Shown piece by piece: positions 16,663-27,641 of a stretch of 64,000 nt of DNA. The stretch spans positions 1 through 64,000 of the forward strand of contig NZ_JAYXIH010000010.1 in NCBI RefSeq assembly GCF_036016755.1, in the 5' to 3' direction. The stretch is from Aurantimonas coralicida_A. Lineage in GTDB: Bacteria > Pseudomonadota > Alphaproteobacteria > Rhizobiales > Rhizobiaceae. Position numbers and translations under genes: made by a program. The notes under the pieces were generated by a model, which saw nothing but the letters and a program-made list of their open reading frames with translations, was not told where the DNA came from and ran no database searches. Within the stretch, counting starts at the first letter, position 1, and each line of letters begins with the position of its first letter.

Positions 16663-17724
16663 ATGAAATCCGGCGTCGTTGTCTCCACGATCCTGCATAC
16701 GGCGGTCCTGACCTGGGGCCTGTGGTCGCTGTCGGCGCCCGAGCCGTTGGAGGTCGCGAACATCGAGTCCTTCCCGGTCGAGATCGTGCCAATCGAGTCG
16801 TTGTCGCAGTCTGTCGTCGGCGCCAAGGATGCGCCGATGACCGAGACGCCGGCGCCCAAGCCGACGGAAAAGCCGCAGACGCTGCCGATGCCGGCCGAGA
16901 ATGTCGGCAACAACGAGGCTGATCTGGAGACGCCGCCGACGCCCGTCGACCGACCGAAGGCGAGCGAACAGGCCGCGGCGGCAAAGCCTGCGGACGCTCC
17001 GGCCCCCGAGCCGCAACCCGAACCAGAACCGGCGCCGCCCCCTCCGGCCGATACGCCGCCTCCGCCGCCGGATCCGGTGACGGCCGAAACGCCGGCAGAA
17101 ACACCGCCGCCGGTCGACGCGGTCGAGCAGGCCATCGCGTCCGCCGAGGCGGCCCCGGCCGAACCTCCGTTGCCGCAGAACGTGCCAGTGCCCTCGACGA
17201 AGCCAAAGCCGCCGGCGCCGGTGGTGGCGGAAACCAAGCCCGAGCCGAAAAAGCCGGAGCCGGCGAAAGAGACCAAGACCGCCGAGACGCGGACGCCGGA
17301 GGAGAGCCAGTTCGACGCCGACAAGATCGCCGCACTGCTCAACAAGGAGCAATCGGCCGGCGGAGGTGCAAAGCGCTCTGAGGAGCAAGCCTCGCTCGGG
17401 ACTGAGCGCCAGACCGGCGCCAAGCTTTCCCAGAGCGAGCTCGACGCGCTGCGCGGGCAGATTCAGCGATGCTGGTCGCCACCGTCCGGCGTGTCGGAAG
17501 CCGGTTCACTGCGGATATCGATCCAGATGCGCCTCGATTCGTCTGGTCAGCTTGAAGCCCGTCCGGAAATCGTCAACGGCGGCGGCAGCTCGATGATCGA
17601 GCGGATCGCTGGAGAGGCCGCGCTTCGTGCCGTGCAGCGCTGCGCTCCGTACAACTTGCCGACGGAAAAATATGAAACCTGGGCTGACGTCGTTGTCAAT
17701 TTCGATCCGAGCCAGATGTTCTGA
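16663..17724 (+). CDS. tolA: Cell envelope integrity protein TolA
   Basis: 353 aa. An N-terminal signal-anchor helix (VVVSTILHTAVLTWGLW) is followed by a long Pro/Ala/Glu/Lys-rich stalk (roughly residues 60-220) and a C-terminal TonB-like domain (LSQSELDALRGQIQRCW…LRISIQMRLDSSGQL…ALRAVQRCAPYNLP). The stalk spans the periplasm and the tip contacts TolB, Pal and outer-membrane partners. The low-complexity stalk gives long spurious reading frames on the opposite strand, which are not genes. Confidence 0.92.
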   Translation: MKSGVVVSTILHTAVLTWGLWSLSAPEPLEVANIESFPVEIVPIESLSQSVVGAKDAPMTETPAPKPTEKPQTLPMPAENVGNNEADLETPPTPVDRPKASEQAAAAKPADAPAPEPQPEPEPAPPPPADTPPPPPDPVTAETPAETPPPVDAVEQAIASAEAAPAEPPLPQNVPVPSTKPKPPAPVVAETKPEPKKPEPAKETKTAETRTPEESQFDADKIAALLNKEQSAGGGAKRSEEQASLGTERQTGAKLSQSELDALRGQIQRCWSPPSGVSEAGSLRISIQMRLDSSGQLEARPEIVNGGGSSMIERIAGEAALRAVQRCAPYNLPTEKYETWADVVVNFDPSQMF

Positions 17725-17957
17725 TGCCAAAGGCGAGCGATCAACCGCGCCACGAAGCCTCCGGCGGCGTCATACAATCTCCCGATTGCGTGTTAGGACG
17801 ATCGAAACGGCGCCGTCGGGCCGCGCGAACGCAATCGGCAACGACCACGTTGGATCGCCCAACGTGCGGCACAGGCGGGGAACCGGTGGCAATTCAAACG
17901 AAGAGGCGCAGCCGCTTAGCGGCGTTGCTGCCTCCGAACTCAACGGAAGATCGTGGA

Positions 17958-19268
17958 ATGAAAACGAGCATCAGAGGCGTTCTTGTGGCCATCGCGGCGA
18001 TCGCCGGTGCCATACTGTTCGCGGCGCCAGCCTCGGCGGTTGTCGAAATCGATATCACCCAGGGCAATGTGGAGCCGCTACCGATCGCGATCACCGACTT
18101 CCAGTCGCAGGACGGGATCGGGCAGCAGATCGCCGGAGTGGTCCAGGCCGACCTGAAGCGCTCGGGCCTGTTCGCGCCGATCGACAAATCCGCCTTCATT
18201 CAGAAGGGCCTGACCGTCGACACGAGCCCGACGTTCACCGACTGGACGGTCATCAATGCCCAGGCGATCGTCGTCGGTCGTGTGACGCCGGAAGCCGACG
18301 GACGCCTGCGGGTTGAATTCCGGCTCTGGGATACCTTTGCCGGCCAGCAACTCGACGGTCAGCAATTCTATACCAATCCGGAGAACTGGCGCCGCGTCGC
18401 GCACATCATTGCCGACGCGATCTATCAGCGCCTGACCGGAGAGAAGGGCTATTTCGATACCCGCATCGTGTTCGTGTCCGAGAGCGGCGCCAAGGACAGG
18501 CGGGTCAAGCGGCTGGCAATCATGGACCAGGATGGCGCCAATGTGCGTTTCCTCACCCAGGGCAACGATCTCGTCCTGACGCCGCGCTTTTCGCCGAGCC
18601 GGCAGGAAGTCACCTACATGTCGTTCGGCGACGGCGAGCCACGGGTCTATCTCCTGCAGTTGGAGACCGGCCAGCGCGAAATCGTCGGAAACTTCCCCGG
18701 CATGACCTTCTCTCCGCGCTTTTCTCCGGACGGCCAGAAGGTCATCATGAGCCTGCAGCAGGACGGCAACGCCAACATCTACGCGATGGATTTGCGCTCG
18801 CGCGCGACCACCCGGCTGACCTCGACGACGGCGATCGACACTTCGCCATCCTATTCGCCGGATGGCCAGCGCATCGTGTTCGAATCCGATCGCGGTGGCC
18901 GGCAGCAAATCTACGTGATGAACCCTGACGGCTCCGGCCAGCAACGCATCTCTTTCGGCGACGGCTCGTACTCGACCCCCGTATGGTCGCCGCGCGGCGA
19001 TCTCATCGCCTTCACCAAGCAGAGCGGCGGCCAGTTTCAGATTGGCGTCATGCGCACGGATGGTTCGGGCGAGCGCATTTTGACCTCCGGCTTCCACAAC
19101 GAGGGGCCGACCTGGGCGCCGAACGGCCGCGTTCTGATGTTCTTTCGCGACATCAAGGGCGGTGGTGGCCCGCAGCTCTATTCGATCGATCTCACCGGCT
19201 ACAACGAGCAGAAGATTCCGACGCCCGGCTTTGCGTCTGACCCGGCCTGGTCACCCTCGCTCGAATAG
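17958..19268 (+). CDS. tolB: Tol-Pal beta-propeller protein TolB
   Basis: 436 aa periplasmic protein. The ATG at 17958 gives a signal peptide (VLVAIAAIAGAILFAAPASA); the in-frame extension back to 17724 is not plausible coding. The N-terminal alpha/beta domain (VEPLPIAITDFQ) precedes a six-bladed propeller with repeated FSPDGQ / YSPDGQRI / WSPRGDLIAF / WAPNGRV units. TolB links TolA to Pal during outer-membrane constriction at division. Confidence 0.95.
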   Translation: MKTSIRGVLVAIAAIAGAILFAAPASAVVEIDITQGNVEPLPIAITDFQSQDGIGQQIAGVVQADLKRSGLFAPIDKSAFIQKGLTVDTSPTFTDWTVINAQAIVVGRVTPEADGRLRVEFRLWDTFAGQQLDGQQFYTNPENWRRVAHIIADAIYQRLTGEKGYFDTRIVFVSESGAKDRRVKRLAIMDQDGANVRFLTQGNDLVLTPRFSPSRQEVTYMSFGDGEPRVYLLQLETGQREIVGNFPGMTFSPRFSPDGQKVIMSLQQDGNANIYAMDLRSRATTRLTSTTAIDTSPSYSPDGQRIVFESDRGGRQQIYVMNPDGSGQQRISFGDGSYSTPVWSPRGDLIAFTKQSGGQFQIGVMRTDGSGERILTSGFHNEGPTWAPNGRVLMFFRDIKGGGGPQLYSIDLTGYNEQKIPTPGFASDPAWSPSLE

Positions 19269-19579
19269 GGCGCCCGCCGGACTTAACAGGCAAGGCGTCC
19301 GAGGGCTTGGGATCCATCCAAACGCCGGTCCCGTATTCCGGCCGATCCGGGAGGCAGCCCGGAGTAAGCTTGGGGGTGCATTGTCGCCAGTGTGTTGCCT
19401 GCATGCACCAGTTGGCGGCTGCCTACCCCGTCGTCGCCGCGTCGTCGTATTCTAGCGAGAAATCAATGAGATCGGCGCTTCACGATATCGTCAAAAGCCG
19501 ACCGTTTTTTACGACGCGTTAAACATCGTCAGGGTAAACATCGGGTAACAGGGACTCATCTGATTTGAAGGAGCTGGCC
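19269..19579 (+). other. tolB-pal intergenic region without a gene
   Basis: 311 bases with no convincing ORF. Near its 3' end there are three AAC-containing AT-rich elements (GTTAAAC, GGTAAAC, GGGTAAC, 19518-19550) before the pal Shine-Dalgarno sequence, which could be part of a separate pal promoter. No hairpin terminator was seen after tolB. Confidence 0.5.
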
Positions 19580-20101
19580 ATGCGCCGGACCATTTTTGGG
19601 GTTAAGAGCCGCATCGCGCTTGTACTCGTCGCCAGCCTGGCGGTTGCTGGTTGCGCCAACAAGAAGGACGCGCTGCCCGATAACGCGGCGGGGCTTGGCC
19701 TTGGCGCCGGTGGCGTTGGCGGCAGCGCAGCGCCTGGAACGAGCCAGGACTTCACGGTCAATGTCGGCGATCGCGTGTTCTTCGATACCGATTCCTCGTC
19801 GATCCGTGCCGACGCCCAGCAGACCCTCGCGCGCCAGGCTCAGTGGCTGAACCAGTATCCGCAGTATTCGATCGTGATCGAAGGCCATGCGGACGAGCGC
19901 GGCACCCGCGAGTACAACCTTGCGCTGGGCGCTCGGCGTGCCTCGGCCACTCGCGACTATCTGTCCCAGCGGGGCGTGGCGGCCAACCGCATCCGGACGC
20001 TTTCCTATGGTAAGGAGCGCCCGGTGGCGGTTTGCGACGATATTTCCTGCTGGTCGCAGAACCGGCGCGCGGTCACCGTTCTCGGCGGCGCCGGAAGCTA
20101 A
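19580..20101 (+). CDS. pal: Peptidoglycan-associated lipoprotein Pal
   Basis: 173 aa. Signal sequence ends in the lipobox LAVAGC, so the mature protein is lipid-anchored in the outer membrane. The OmpA-like peptidoglycan-binding domain covers the last 110 residues (VFFDTDSSSIRADAQQTL…IEGHADERGTREYNLALGARRA…NRIRTLSYGKERP). The ATG at 19580 is preceded by AAGGAG; an in-frame TTG at 19565 is rejected. The final member of the Tol-Pal trans-envelope complex. Confidence 0.96.
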   Translation: MRRTIFGVKSRIALVLVASLAVAGCANKKDALPDNAAGLGLGAGGVGGSAAPGTSQDFTVNVGDRVFFDTDSSSIRADAQQTLARQAQWLNQYPQYSIVIEGHADERGTREYNLALGARRASATRDYLSQRGVAANRIRTLSYGKERPVAVCDDISCWSQNRRAVTVLGGAGS

Positions 20102-20280
20102 CCGGGTCCGAGGGACTAACATTGACGCGTGGCGGCCCTTCGGGGCCGTTTCACGTTGGCGCGCCGAGAAGAGTGTTCAGGGCGTCAAATTTTGGCCGAA
20201 CTCGCTGGTTCCATGCTAAATGCGACCAAGCGTCGAAAGAGCCGGGCCTCGAAGGTTGAACGGACCCGCTCGCATCGCAT

Positions 20281-20386
20281 TAGAGCGCCGTGCGTCCATC
20301 CGGACGTACAAAGGACGCTCTAACATTTTGATTGAGCATCGGAATGATCCAAAAACCGGATTCCACTTTTTGGTCCGATGCTCTAG
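20281..20386 (+). repeat. Dispersed double-hairpin repeat, copy 2
   Basis: About 106 bases. The first half pairs TAGAGCG with CGCTCTA around CGTCC/GGACG; the second half pairs GAGCATCGGA with TCCGATGCTC and CCAAAAA with TTTTTGG. It is closely related to 43254-43357 and more distantly to 5214-5317. It occupies the pal-ybgF gap, so it lies within the tol-pal transcript unit. Confidence 0.9.
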
Positions 20387-20414
20387 CCTTCCATTGTCGA
20401 GAGAACCGTTGTCC

Positions 20415-21374
20415 ATGACCTGCCGACCGCCGATCCTTGCCGCTTCCTGCCTTGCCTTGCTGATGGGCGTTTCGTCCGGTGCATCCGCGTATGAACCTGC
20501 TTTCGGTCTCGTCGCGGAGCGATCCAGCGGCGCGGGGGCAGCTTCTCTCGAGGAGGAAAACGCCGCTTTCCATCGCGAACAACCGGTCCGTCTGGCGCAG
20601 GCCGGCGACGCGATCGTTCGGCTTAATCATCTCGAGGATGAAATCCGCCGGCTCAACGGCAGGGTGGAGGAACTCAGCTTCCAGTTGCTCCAGGCGCAGG
20701 AAGACATGCGCAAGCAGCAGGAGGACAACGAGTTCCGCTTCCAGGAAATCGAAAAGGGAAGCGGCTCCGGTTCGACCGGTGAACGGCGCGGCGACGCGGC
20801 TCCCGCGGCGGACACAGATCCGGTTCGTATGGCCGCTCGCGGCGACTCGGCGAAGGATACATCCGGCGACGACGGCATCGGCCGCATTCTCGAGGGAGGC
20901 CTCGATACGGGTTCTTCCAGCGCCCCGACGGGGGACGCTTCAAACGCAACCACGACCGGTTCGTCGAGCACGGTCGCCGCGGTAACGCCGGAAGGGGCGG
21001 GGGATCTGTACGCCCTTGCCTACAATTATCTCCTGGCCGGGGATTACCAACTCGCCGAGCAGTCGTTTCGCCAATATGCGCAAACCTATCCGAACGCGAA
21101 GGATACGCCGGACGCGGAATACTGGCTGGGCGAAAGCCTGTTCCAGCAGCAGAAATACGCCGATGCCGCAGAAACCTTTCTCGATGCCCAGAAAAACTAT
21201 CCCAAGAGCAGCAAAGCGCCGGACATGATGCTGAAGCTCGGCATGTCGTTGGCCAAGCTCGACAACCGCGAGACCGCCTGCGTGACCTTCAAGGAAGTGG
21301 CGCGGCGCTATCCGGCGATGAGCGCCAGTGTGAAGAGCAAGCTGGCCAGCGAGGCGAAGGCGGCAAACTGCTGA
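20415..21374 (+). CDS. ybgF: Tol-Pal accessory protein YbgF/CpoB
   Basis: 319 aa periplasmic protein. The ATG at 20415 starts a signal peptide (PPILAASCLALLMGVSSGASA). Residues about 75-115 form a coiled coil (VRLNHLEDEIRRLNGRVEEL), which trimerises in the family. A Gly/Ser/Thr-rich linker follows, then C-terminal TPR repeats (LYALAYNYLLAGDYQLAEQSF, EYWLGESLFQQQKYADAAETF, MMLKLGMSLAKLDNRETACVTF). In E. coli CpoB couples Tol-Pal with peptidoglycan synthesis. A dispersed repeat separates it from pal. Confidence 0.93.
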   Translation: MTCRPPILAASCLALLMGVSSGASAYEPAFGLVAERSSGAGAASLEEENAAFHREQPVRLAQAGDAIVRLNHLEDEIRRLNGRVEELSFQLLQAQEDMRKQQEDNEFRFQEIEKGSGSGSTGERRGDAAPAADTDPVRMAARGDSAKDTSGDDGIGRILEGGLDTGSSSAPTGDASNATTTGSSSTVAAVTPEGAGDLYALAYNYLLAGDYQLAEQSFRQYAQTYPNAKDTPDAEYWLGESLFQQQKYADAAETFLDAQKNYPKSSKAPDMMLKLGMSLAKLDNRETACVTFKEVARRYPAMSASVKSKLASEAKAANC

Positions 21375-21475
21375 ACGCGGAATCGGCCATCACAGCAAGC
21401 TTCCGCCTCCCGGAGGTTCCGCCAGGCGCCCAACCGCTTTCGTCGCGCGATCTCTGCGATTGTCTCGCCACCGCG

Positions 21476-22861
21476 ATGGCGCAAGCCGCCAGCCGCATCG
21501 GCCGACCGAAACGCGCGGTGCTCGCGGTATCTGGCGGTCCAGACTCGCTGGCGCTGCTCCTGGCGGCGAGCGACGCGCGAAAAACCCCAGTTCTTTCCGA
21601 CATCCAATTCGACGTCGTGACCGTCGATCATGGATTGCGCCAACGATCGGCCATCGAGGCGGATTTCGTCGCCAGCATCGCGCGTAGCCTTGCGCTCCCG
21701 CACAAAACGATGCGCTGGGCAAAGCCGGCCCACAGCGGCAACCTTCCCGCGGCCGCCCGCCGCGCCCGTTATGGCCTCCTCCTAGACGCGGCCCGCCAGA
21801 GCGGCGCAACCGTTATTCTGACCGCCCATCATCAGGACGACCAGTTGGAGACGCATCTCCTCGCGCGGGCGCGGGCGGCAGGTAACACAGGGTTGGCCGG
21901 CATGCGCTGGGTTCGTGATATCGCGCCCGGTGTAGCCCTCGTGCGTCCGTTTCTCGATGTGCCGGGCGGCCGGCTGAAAGCGACGGTCGCTGCCGCGGGG
22001 ATGCGGGCCGTCGACGATCCCACCAATGCCGACGTGACCTACCATCGTGTCCGGCTGCGTCAGCAGTTGGCTGCCGGCGACATCGACCGGCGCCGACTGG
22101 AAATGGAGATCGCCAGTCATGCCGCGCGTCGTGACGCGGGCGAGGCAAAGCTGGCGGCGACGATCGGCACCATGGCGGCCAAGGGTGAATTCGCCGCCAG
22201 CGGCGGCGGCACGCTGGTTTTCGATCGTGCGGCGTTGGCCGCGATCGAACGCTCGACGGCGTTTTTGCTGATGCAGCGCGCCATCGCAGCTGTCGCGGGC
22301 GGCGACTACGCTCCGGGCGGGCGTTCCGTTATGCGCCTCGTCGATGCACTACGCGGGCCCGACGATCGGATCGCGGTGTCGCTCGGCGGGGCGCTGGTCG
22401 ACGCACGATCCAGCGTTACGGTCGTGCGTGAGTTCGGACGCACGGGAATCGCCGGCCTGGCGCCGGCTGATCTCGCGAGCCACGTGGTTTTCGATGGCCG
22501 CTTCGATATCCGCCTCAGTCGCGACCATTGTAACCGTGGGGCGGGGATCGTCGCCTTCGGATCGCTGGGACGGGGCAACCGGATCGAACAATCCTTGCCC
22601 GTTCTGACAGTCGGGACCACTCTTGTCGCGGTGCCGGAGGCGCTGGCGCGAAAGGCCGGCGCCGGCGTCGACCGGCTCGAAATCGCCTCGCTGGTCGCGT
22701 GGCGTTTGATGCGTGATCTGCCGCTTTCGCGGTGCGATGCGGCGGTCGGAATGGTGACTGCAGTAACCAAAGGGCCAGAGAGCCCAAGCATTTTGCCGCA
22801 AAAGCGCCCGATGATGTTGGCAAGGAGGGGCTCACCACCTATCTTTGATGAAATCGTCTGA
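21476..22861 (+). CDS. tilS: tRNA(Ile)-lysidine synthase
   Basis: 461 aa from the ATG at 21476. The PP-loop SGGPDSLALLLAA near the N-terminus binds ATP; HHQDDQLETHLLARARAAG and GMRWVRDIAP are further N-type ATPase motifs. TilS lysidinylates C34 of tRNA-Ile(CAU). The PP-loop lies only about 20 residues from the chosen Met, and the frame stays open upstream (DLCDCLATAM…), so the true start may be slightly earlier, but no good alternative codon is present. Followed by ftsH, a conserved order. Confidence 0.9.
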   Translation: MAQAASRIGRPKRAVLAVSGGPDSLALLLAASDARKTPVLSDIQFDVVTVDHGLRQRSAIEADFVASIARSLALPHKTMRWAKPAHSGNLPAAARRARYGLLLDAARQSGATVILTAHHQDDQLETHLLARARAAGNTGLAGMRWVRDIAPGVALVRPFLDVPGGRLKATVAAAGMRAVDDPTNADVTYHRVRLRQQLAAGDIDRRRLEMEIASHAARRDAGEAKLAATIGTMAAKGEFAASGGGTLVFDRAALAAIERSTAFLLMQRAIAAVAGGDYAPGGRSVMRLVDALRGPDDRIAVSLGGALVDARSSVTVVREFGRTGIAGLAPADLASHVVFDGRFDIRLSRDHCNRGAGIVAFGSLGRGNRIEQSLPVLTVGTTLVAVPEALARKAGAGVDRLEIASLVAWRLMRDLPLSRCDAAVGMVTAVTKGPESPSILPQKRPMMLARRGSPPIFDEIV

Positions 22862-22892
22862 GCGGTCTCGGGCGGCCATCCCAGGATGACTG

Positions 22893-24830
<1,938 letters not shown>

Positions 24831-24852
24831 CCGGACGGTTTCGGACCCAAAT

Positions 24853-24892
24853 GCAAGGAAAAGAGCGGCCTGGTGCCGCTCTTTTCCTTTGC
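24853..24892 (+). terminator. Strong rho-independent terminator after ftsH
   Basis: Long stem of about 17 pairs, with AAGGAAAAGAGCGGC pairing with GCCGCTCTTTTCCTT across a 5-base loop. The 3' arm itself is T-rich. It ends the tilS-ftsH unit before glmM. Confidence 0.85.
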
Positions 24893-25023
24893 AAGAGGCG
24901 GCTTCGCGTCGTGTGTCGTTGGCCGCACCATCCTGGTAACCGATCCATGCGACATTGTGCGCGCCGAGCGCCGTCCGCTAGAAGGGGACGGGGCGTAACC
25001 ATCAGCTGACGACGGGATCATCG

Positions 25024-26370
25024 ATGGGCAGAAAATATTTCGGAACCGACGGCATCCGGGGCACGGCGAATCGGCATCCGATGACGCCGGAAATCGCCAT
25101 GAAGGTCGGTATGGCCGCGGGGCTCGCCTTCCAGCGTGGCAGCTACCGACATCGCGTGGTGATCGGCAAGGACACGCGGTTGTCGAGCTACATGATCGAG
25201 AACGCGATGGTCGCCGGATTTACGTCAGCGGGCATGGACGTCTTTTTGCTCGGCCCGATGCCGACCCCGGCCGTTGCGATGTTGACCCGCTCGCTGCGCG
25301 CCGACATCGGCGTCATGATCTCCGCATCCCACAATCCGTTCGAGGACAACGGGATCAAGCTATTCGGCCCCGAGGGCTACAAGCTCTCGGACGATATCGA
25401 ACAGACCATCGAGGGCCTTCTCGACCAGGATCTGAGCGCGCGCCTCGCCACCGGAAACCGGCTTGGGCGTGCCAAGCGCGTGGACGGCGTGCATGATCGC
25501 TACATCGAGTTCGCCAAGCGGACGCTGCCGCGCGAGCTTTCGCTCGAAGGAATTCGGGTCGCGATTGATTGCGCGAACGGCGCCGGGTACAGCGTTGCGC
25601 CCGAGGTCCTCTGGGAACTCGGGGCGGAAGTCATCAAAATCGGGATCAGTCCCGACGGTACGAACATCAACCACAATTGCGGCTCGACAGCTCCGGGAGC
25701 GCTCGCCGCCAAGGTGAAGGAAGTTCGGGCGGACATCGGGATCGCCCTCGATGGTGACGCTGATCGCGTGCTGATCGTCGACGAGCGCGGTTCGGTTGTC
25801 GACGGCGACCAGTTGATGGCGGTGATCGCCGAGAGCTGGTCGGAGGACGGCCGCCTGGCCGCCGGCGGCATCGTCGCGACCATCATGTCCAATCTCGGCC
25901 TTGAGCGCTTTCTGGAAGCTCGGCACCTGCAACTCGCCCGCACCAAGGTCGGCGATCGCTACGTGGTCGAACATATGCGCGAGCACGGCTACAATGTCGG
26001 CGGGGAGCAGTCCGGCCATATCGTCCTCTCCGACTTCGGGACGACCGGCGACGGGCTGGTCTCGGCGCTTCAGGTTCTCGCTGTCGTCAAGCGAAAGGGG
26101 GGAACGGTGTCGGAAGTCTGCCGACGGTTCGACCCGGTGCCGCAGATTTTGAAGAACGTGCGGTTTTCGGGCGGGGAGCCTTTGGAGCGAGACCGCGTGC
26201 AGGACGCGATTAGCGCCGGGCGGGAGCGTTTGGGCAATAGTGGGCGGTTGGTGATCCGTCCGTCCGGGACCGAGCCATTGATCCGGGTGATGGCTGAAGG
26301 CGACGATCGGGCGCTGGTGTTGTCCGTGGTGGACGACATCGTCGGTGCTCTCAAGCAAGCCGCTGCGTAA
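25024..26370 (+). CDS. glmM: Phosphoglucosamine mutase
   Basis: 448 aa. Interconverts glucosamine-6-P and glucosamine-1-P for UDP-GlcNAc, feeding peptidoglycan and lipid A. N-terminal KYFGTDGIRGTAN, the phosphoserine loop MISASHNPFEDNGIKLFG near residue 100, the metal loop ALDGDADRVLIVD, the sugar loop GGEQSGHIVLSD and the C-terminal RPSGTEPLIRVMAEG are all present. Downstream of ftsH as in many Alphaproteobacteria, but with its own upstream region after a terminator. Confidence 0.97.
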   Translation: MGRKYFGTDGIRGTANRHPMTPEIAMKVGMAAGLAFQRGSYRHRVVIGKDTRLSSYMIENAMVAGFTSAGMDVFLLGPMPTPAVAMLTRSLRADIGVMISASHNPFEDNGIKLFGPEGYKLSDDIEQTIEGLLDQDLSARLATGNRLGRAKRVDGVHDRYIEFAKRTLPRELSLEGIRVAIDCANGAGYSVAPEVLWELGAEVIKIGISPDGTNINHNCGSTAPGALAAKVKEVRADIGIALDGDADRVLIVDERGSVVDGDQLMAVIAESWSEDGRLAAGGIVATIMSNLGLERFLEARHLQLARTKVGDRYVVEHMREHGYNVGGEQSGHIVLSDFGTTGDGLVSALQVLAVVKRKGGTVSEVCRRFDPVPQILKNVRFSGGEPLERDRVQDAISAGRERLGNSGRLVIRPSGTEPLIRVMAEGDDRALVLSVVDDIVGALKQAAA

Positions 26371-26408
26371 AGCCCCAATTGCATCGGTTTTGTGCTAATT
26401 TTTTCGTG

Positions 26409-26424
26409 TAAACCCTCAGTTAAC
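26409..26424 (+). promoter_or_regulatory. Candidate CtrA box before the first OMP gene
   Basis: TAAA-N7-TTAACC, one mismatch to TTAA-N7-TTAAC, 75 bases before the start codon. In Brucella, CtrA is known to bind the omp25 promoter, which makes this match more meaningful than sequence alone. Confidence 0.5.
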
Positions 26425-26498
26425 CAATGCGATTTACCGTGTTCATTAAGGTAACGGTGTGCCAATCCCGGCAGCCGATTGAACCGGAGATGATCGCT

Positions 26499-27410
26499 AT
26501 GAATTCGAGACTTGTGACGACCGTCGCCGTCGTCGGTGCGTTGTCCTTACTCGCAGCCACCGCCAACGCCGCCGATGTTATCGAGGAGCCCCCGGTGTAC
26601 ATCCCACCGGCGCCGGTGGAAGAAGTGTCGACTGCGGGCTGGTACCTGCGCGGTGACGTCGGCTACGTTTTCGAGAGTGAAACCTCGGGCAAATATGGCT
26701 ATTTGCGCGGCGGCTACGGCGGCGGCGACTTCGTCCAGTACTATCACTATGACAACATCGAAACCGACAGCGCCTTCATGGTCGGCGGCGGTCTCGGCTA
26801 TCGCTTCAATGCATTCGCCCGCATGGACCTGACGGCCGACTACTTCACTGCGGACGTGACGGGTTCGTCGAACTGCGTCGATGTACCGAGCGCCTATTGC
26901 AGCTATGCGGACAGCTCGGAGATCGACGTCTGGACCGTGATGGCCAACGCCTATGTGGATCTCGGCACCTACGGACGGTTCACGCCTTATGTCGGCGGTG
27001 GCGCAGGTGTCGCCAACGTCTCCTACGGCACGATGAACAACAAGTTCGAATGCAATGGCGGCTTTACCGCAACCAACTGTGGCGAGACCTTCACTCACGA
27101 AGGAATGTCCGAGTGGCGCTTTGCTTATTCGCTCATGGCGGGCGCGAGCATCGACATCACGCAGAACCTGAAGTTCGACGCCGGATACAAGTATACCCGC
27201 ATCGCCGAAGGCGAGGCGTTTGGTTGGGACGCGCAGGACATCGCCAACGGCGCCAGTGGCGTCCAGGGCTATGACCACGGCTACGATCTGCATGCGGTCC
27301 GCGCGGGCCTTCGCTACGAATTTGGCGGCGGTGGCTTCGGCAAGGGCAAGGGCAAGGCGCCGGTTTATGCTCCTGACCCGGTCTATGCGCAGGACGTAGT
27401 CTTCAAGTAA
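26499..27410 (+). CDS. Omp25/RopB-like outer membrane beta-barrel protein
   Basis: 303 aa from the ATG at 26499, which has GGAG nine bases upstream and begins a signal peptide (TTVAVVGALSLLAATANA). The mature part has alternating strands typical of the small eight-stranded barrels (WYLRGDVGYVF, FMVGGGLGYRFNAFARMDLTADY, WTVMANAYVDLGTYGRFTPYVGGGAGVA, WRFAYSLMAGASIDITQNLKFDAGYKY) and ends in a barrel-closing strand plus a Lys/Gly-rich tail. A paralogue follows 232 bases downstream. Confidence 0.85.
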   Translation: MNSRLVTTVAVVGALSLLAATANAADVIEEPPVYIPPAPVEEVSTAGWYLRGDVGYVFESETSGKYGYLRGGYGGGDFVQYYHYDNIETDSAFMVGGGLGYRFNAFARMDLTADYFTADVTGSSNCVDVPSAYCSYADSSEIDVWTVMANAYVDLGTYGRFTPYVGGGAGVANVSYGTMNNKFECNGGFTATNCGETFTHEGMSEWRFAYSLMAGASIDITQNLKFDAGYKYTRIAEGEAFGWDAQDIANGASGVQGYDHGYDLHAVRAGLRYEFGGGGFGKGKGKAPVYAPDPVYAQDVVFK

Positions 27411-27443
27411 GCCAAGCGTTCGCAATCCACGGTTCAAAGAAAG

Positions 27444-27475
27444 GCCGCCGCCCGTGAAAGGGCGGCGGCGTTTCG
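27444..27475 (+). terminator. Hairpin terminator after the first OMP gene
   Basis: CCGCCGCCC pairs with GGGCGGCGG across a short GTGAAA loop and is followed by GCGTTTCGCG. GC-rich stem with a weak T-tract. Confidence 0.6.
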
Positions 27476-27641
27476 CGTTCTGCCAGCACTTCGGATCCCG
27501 GGGGGTACCTCGCTCGGTCAACAATCACGGTTAAGGAACACGGTTAATCGGGCTTTAAGCTTTCACTGCGACGGTAACCACCAGACGCCACCTTCGCTTC
27601 GGCGGGTGGCATGAGGCGGAACGGCAGTGGGAAGCGGAGCC

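Noticed and set aside
16219..17388. Minus-strand frame rich in Arg/Gly/Leu
   Set aside because: Antisense to tolR and the Pro/Ala-rich tolA stalk; the repetitive composition is a mirror of that stalk.
17724..17957. N-terminal extension of tolB to the tolA stop
   Set aside because: The signal peptide begins at 17958; the upstream residues are basic and unlike an exported protein.
27527..27550. CGGTTAA repeated before the second OMP gene as a CtrA box
   Set aside because: The two TTAA elements are nine bases apart, not seven, and there is no other support.
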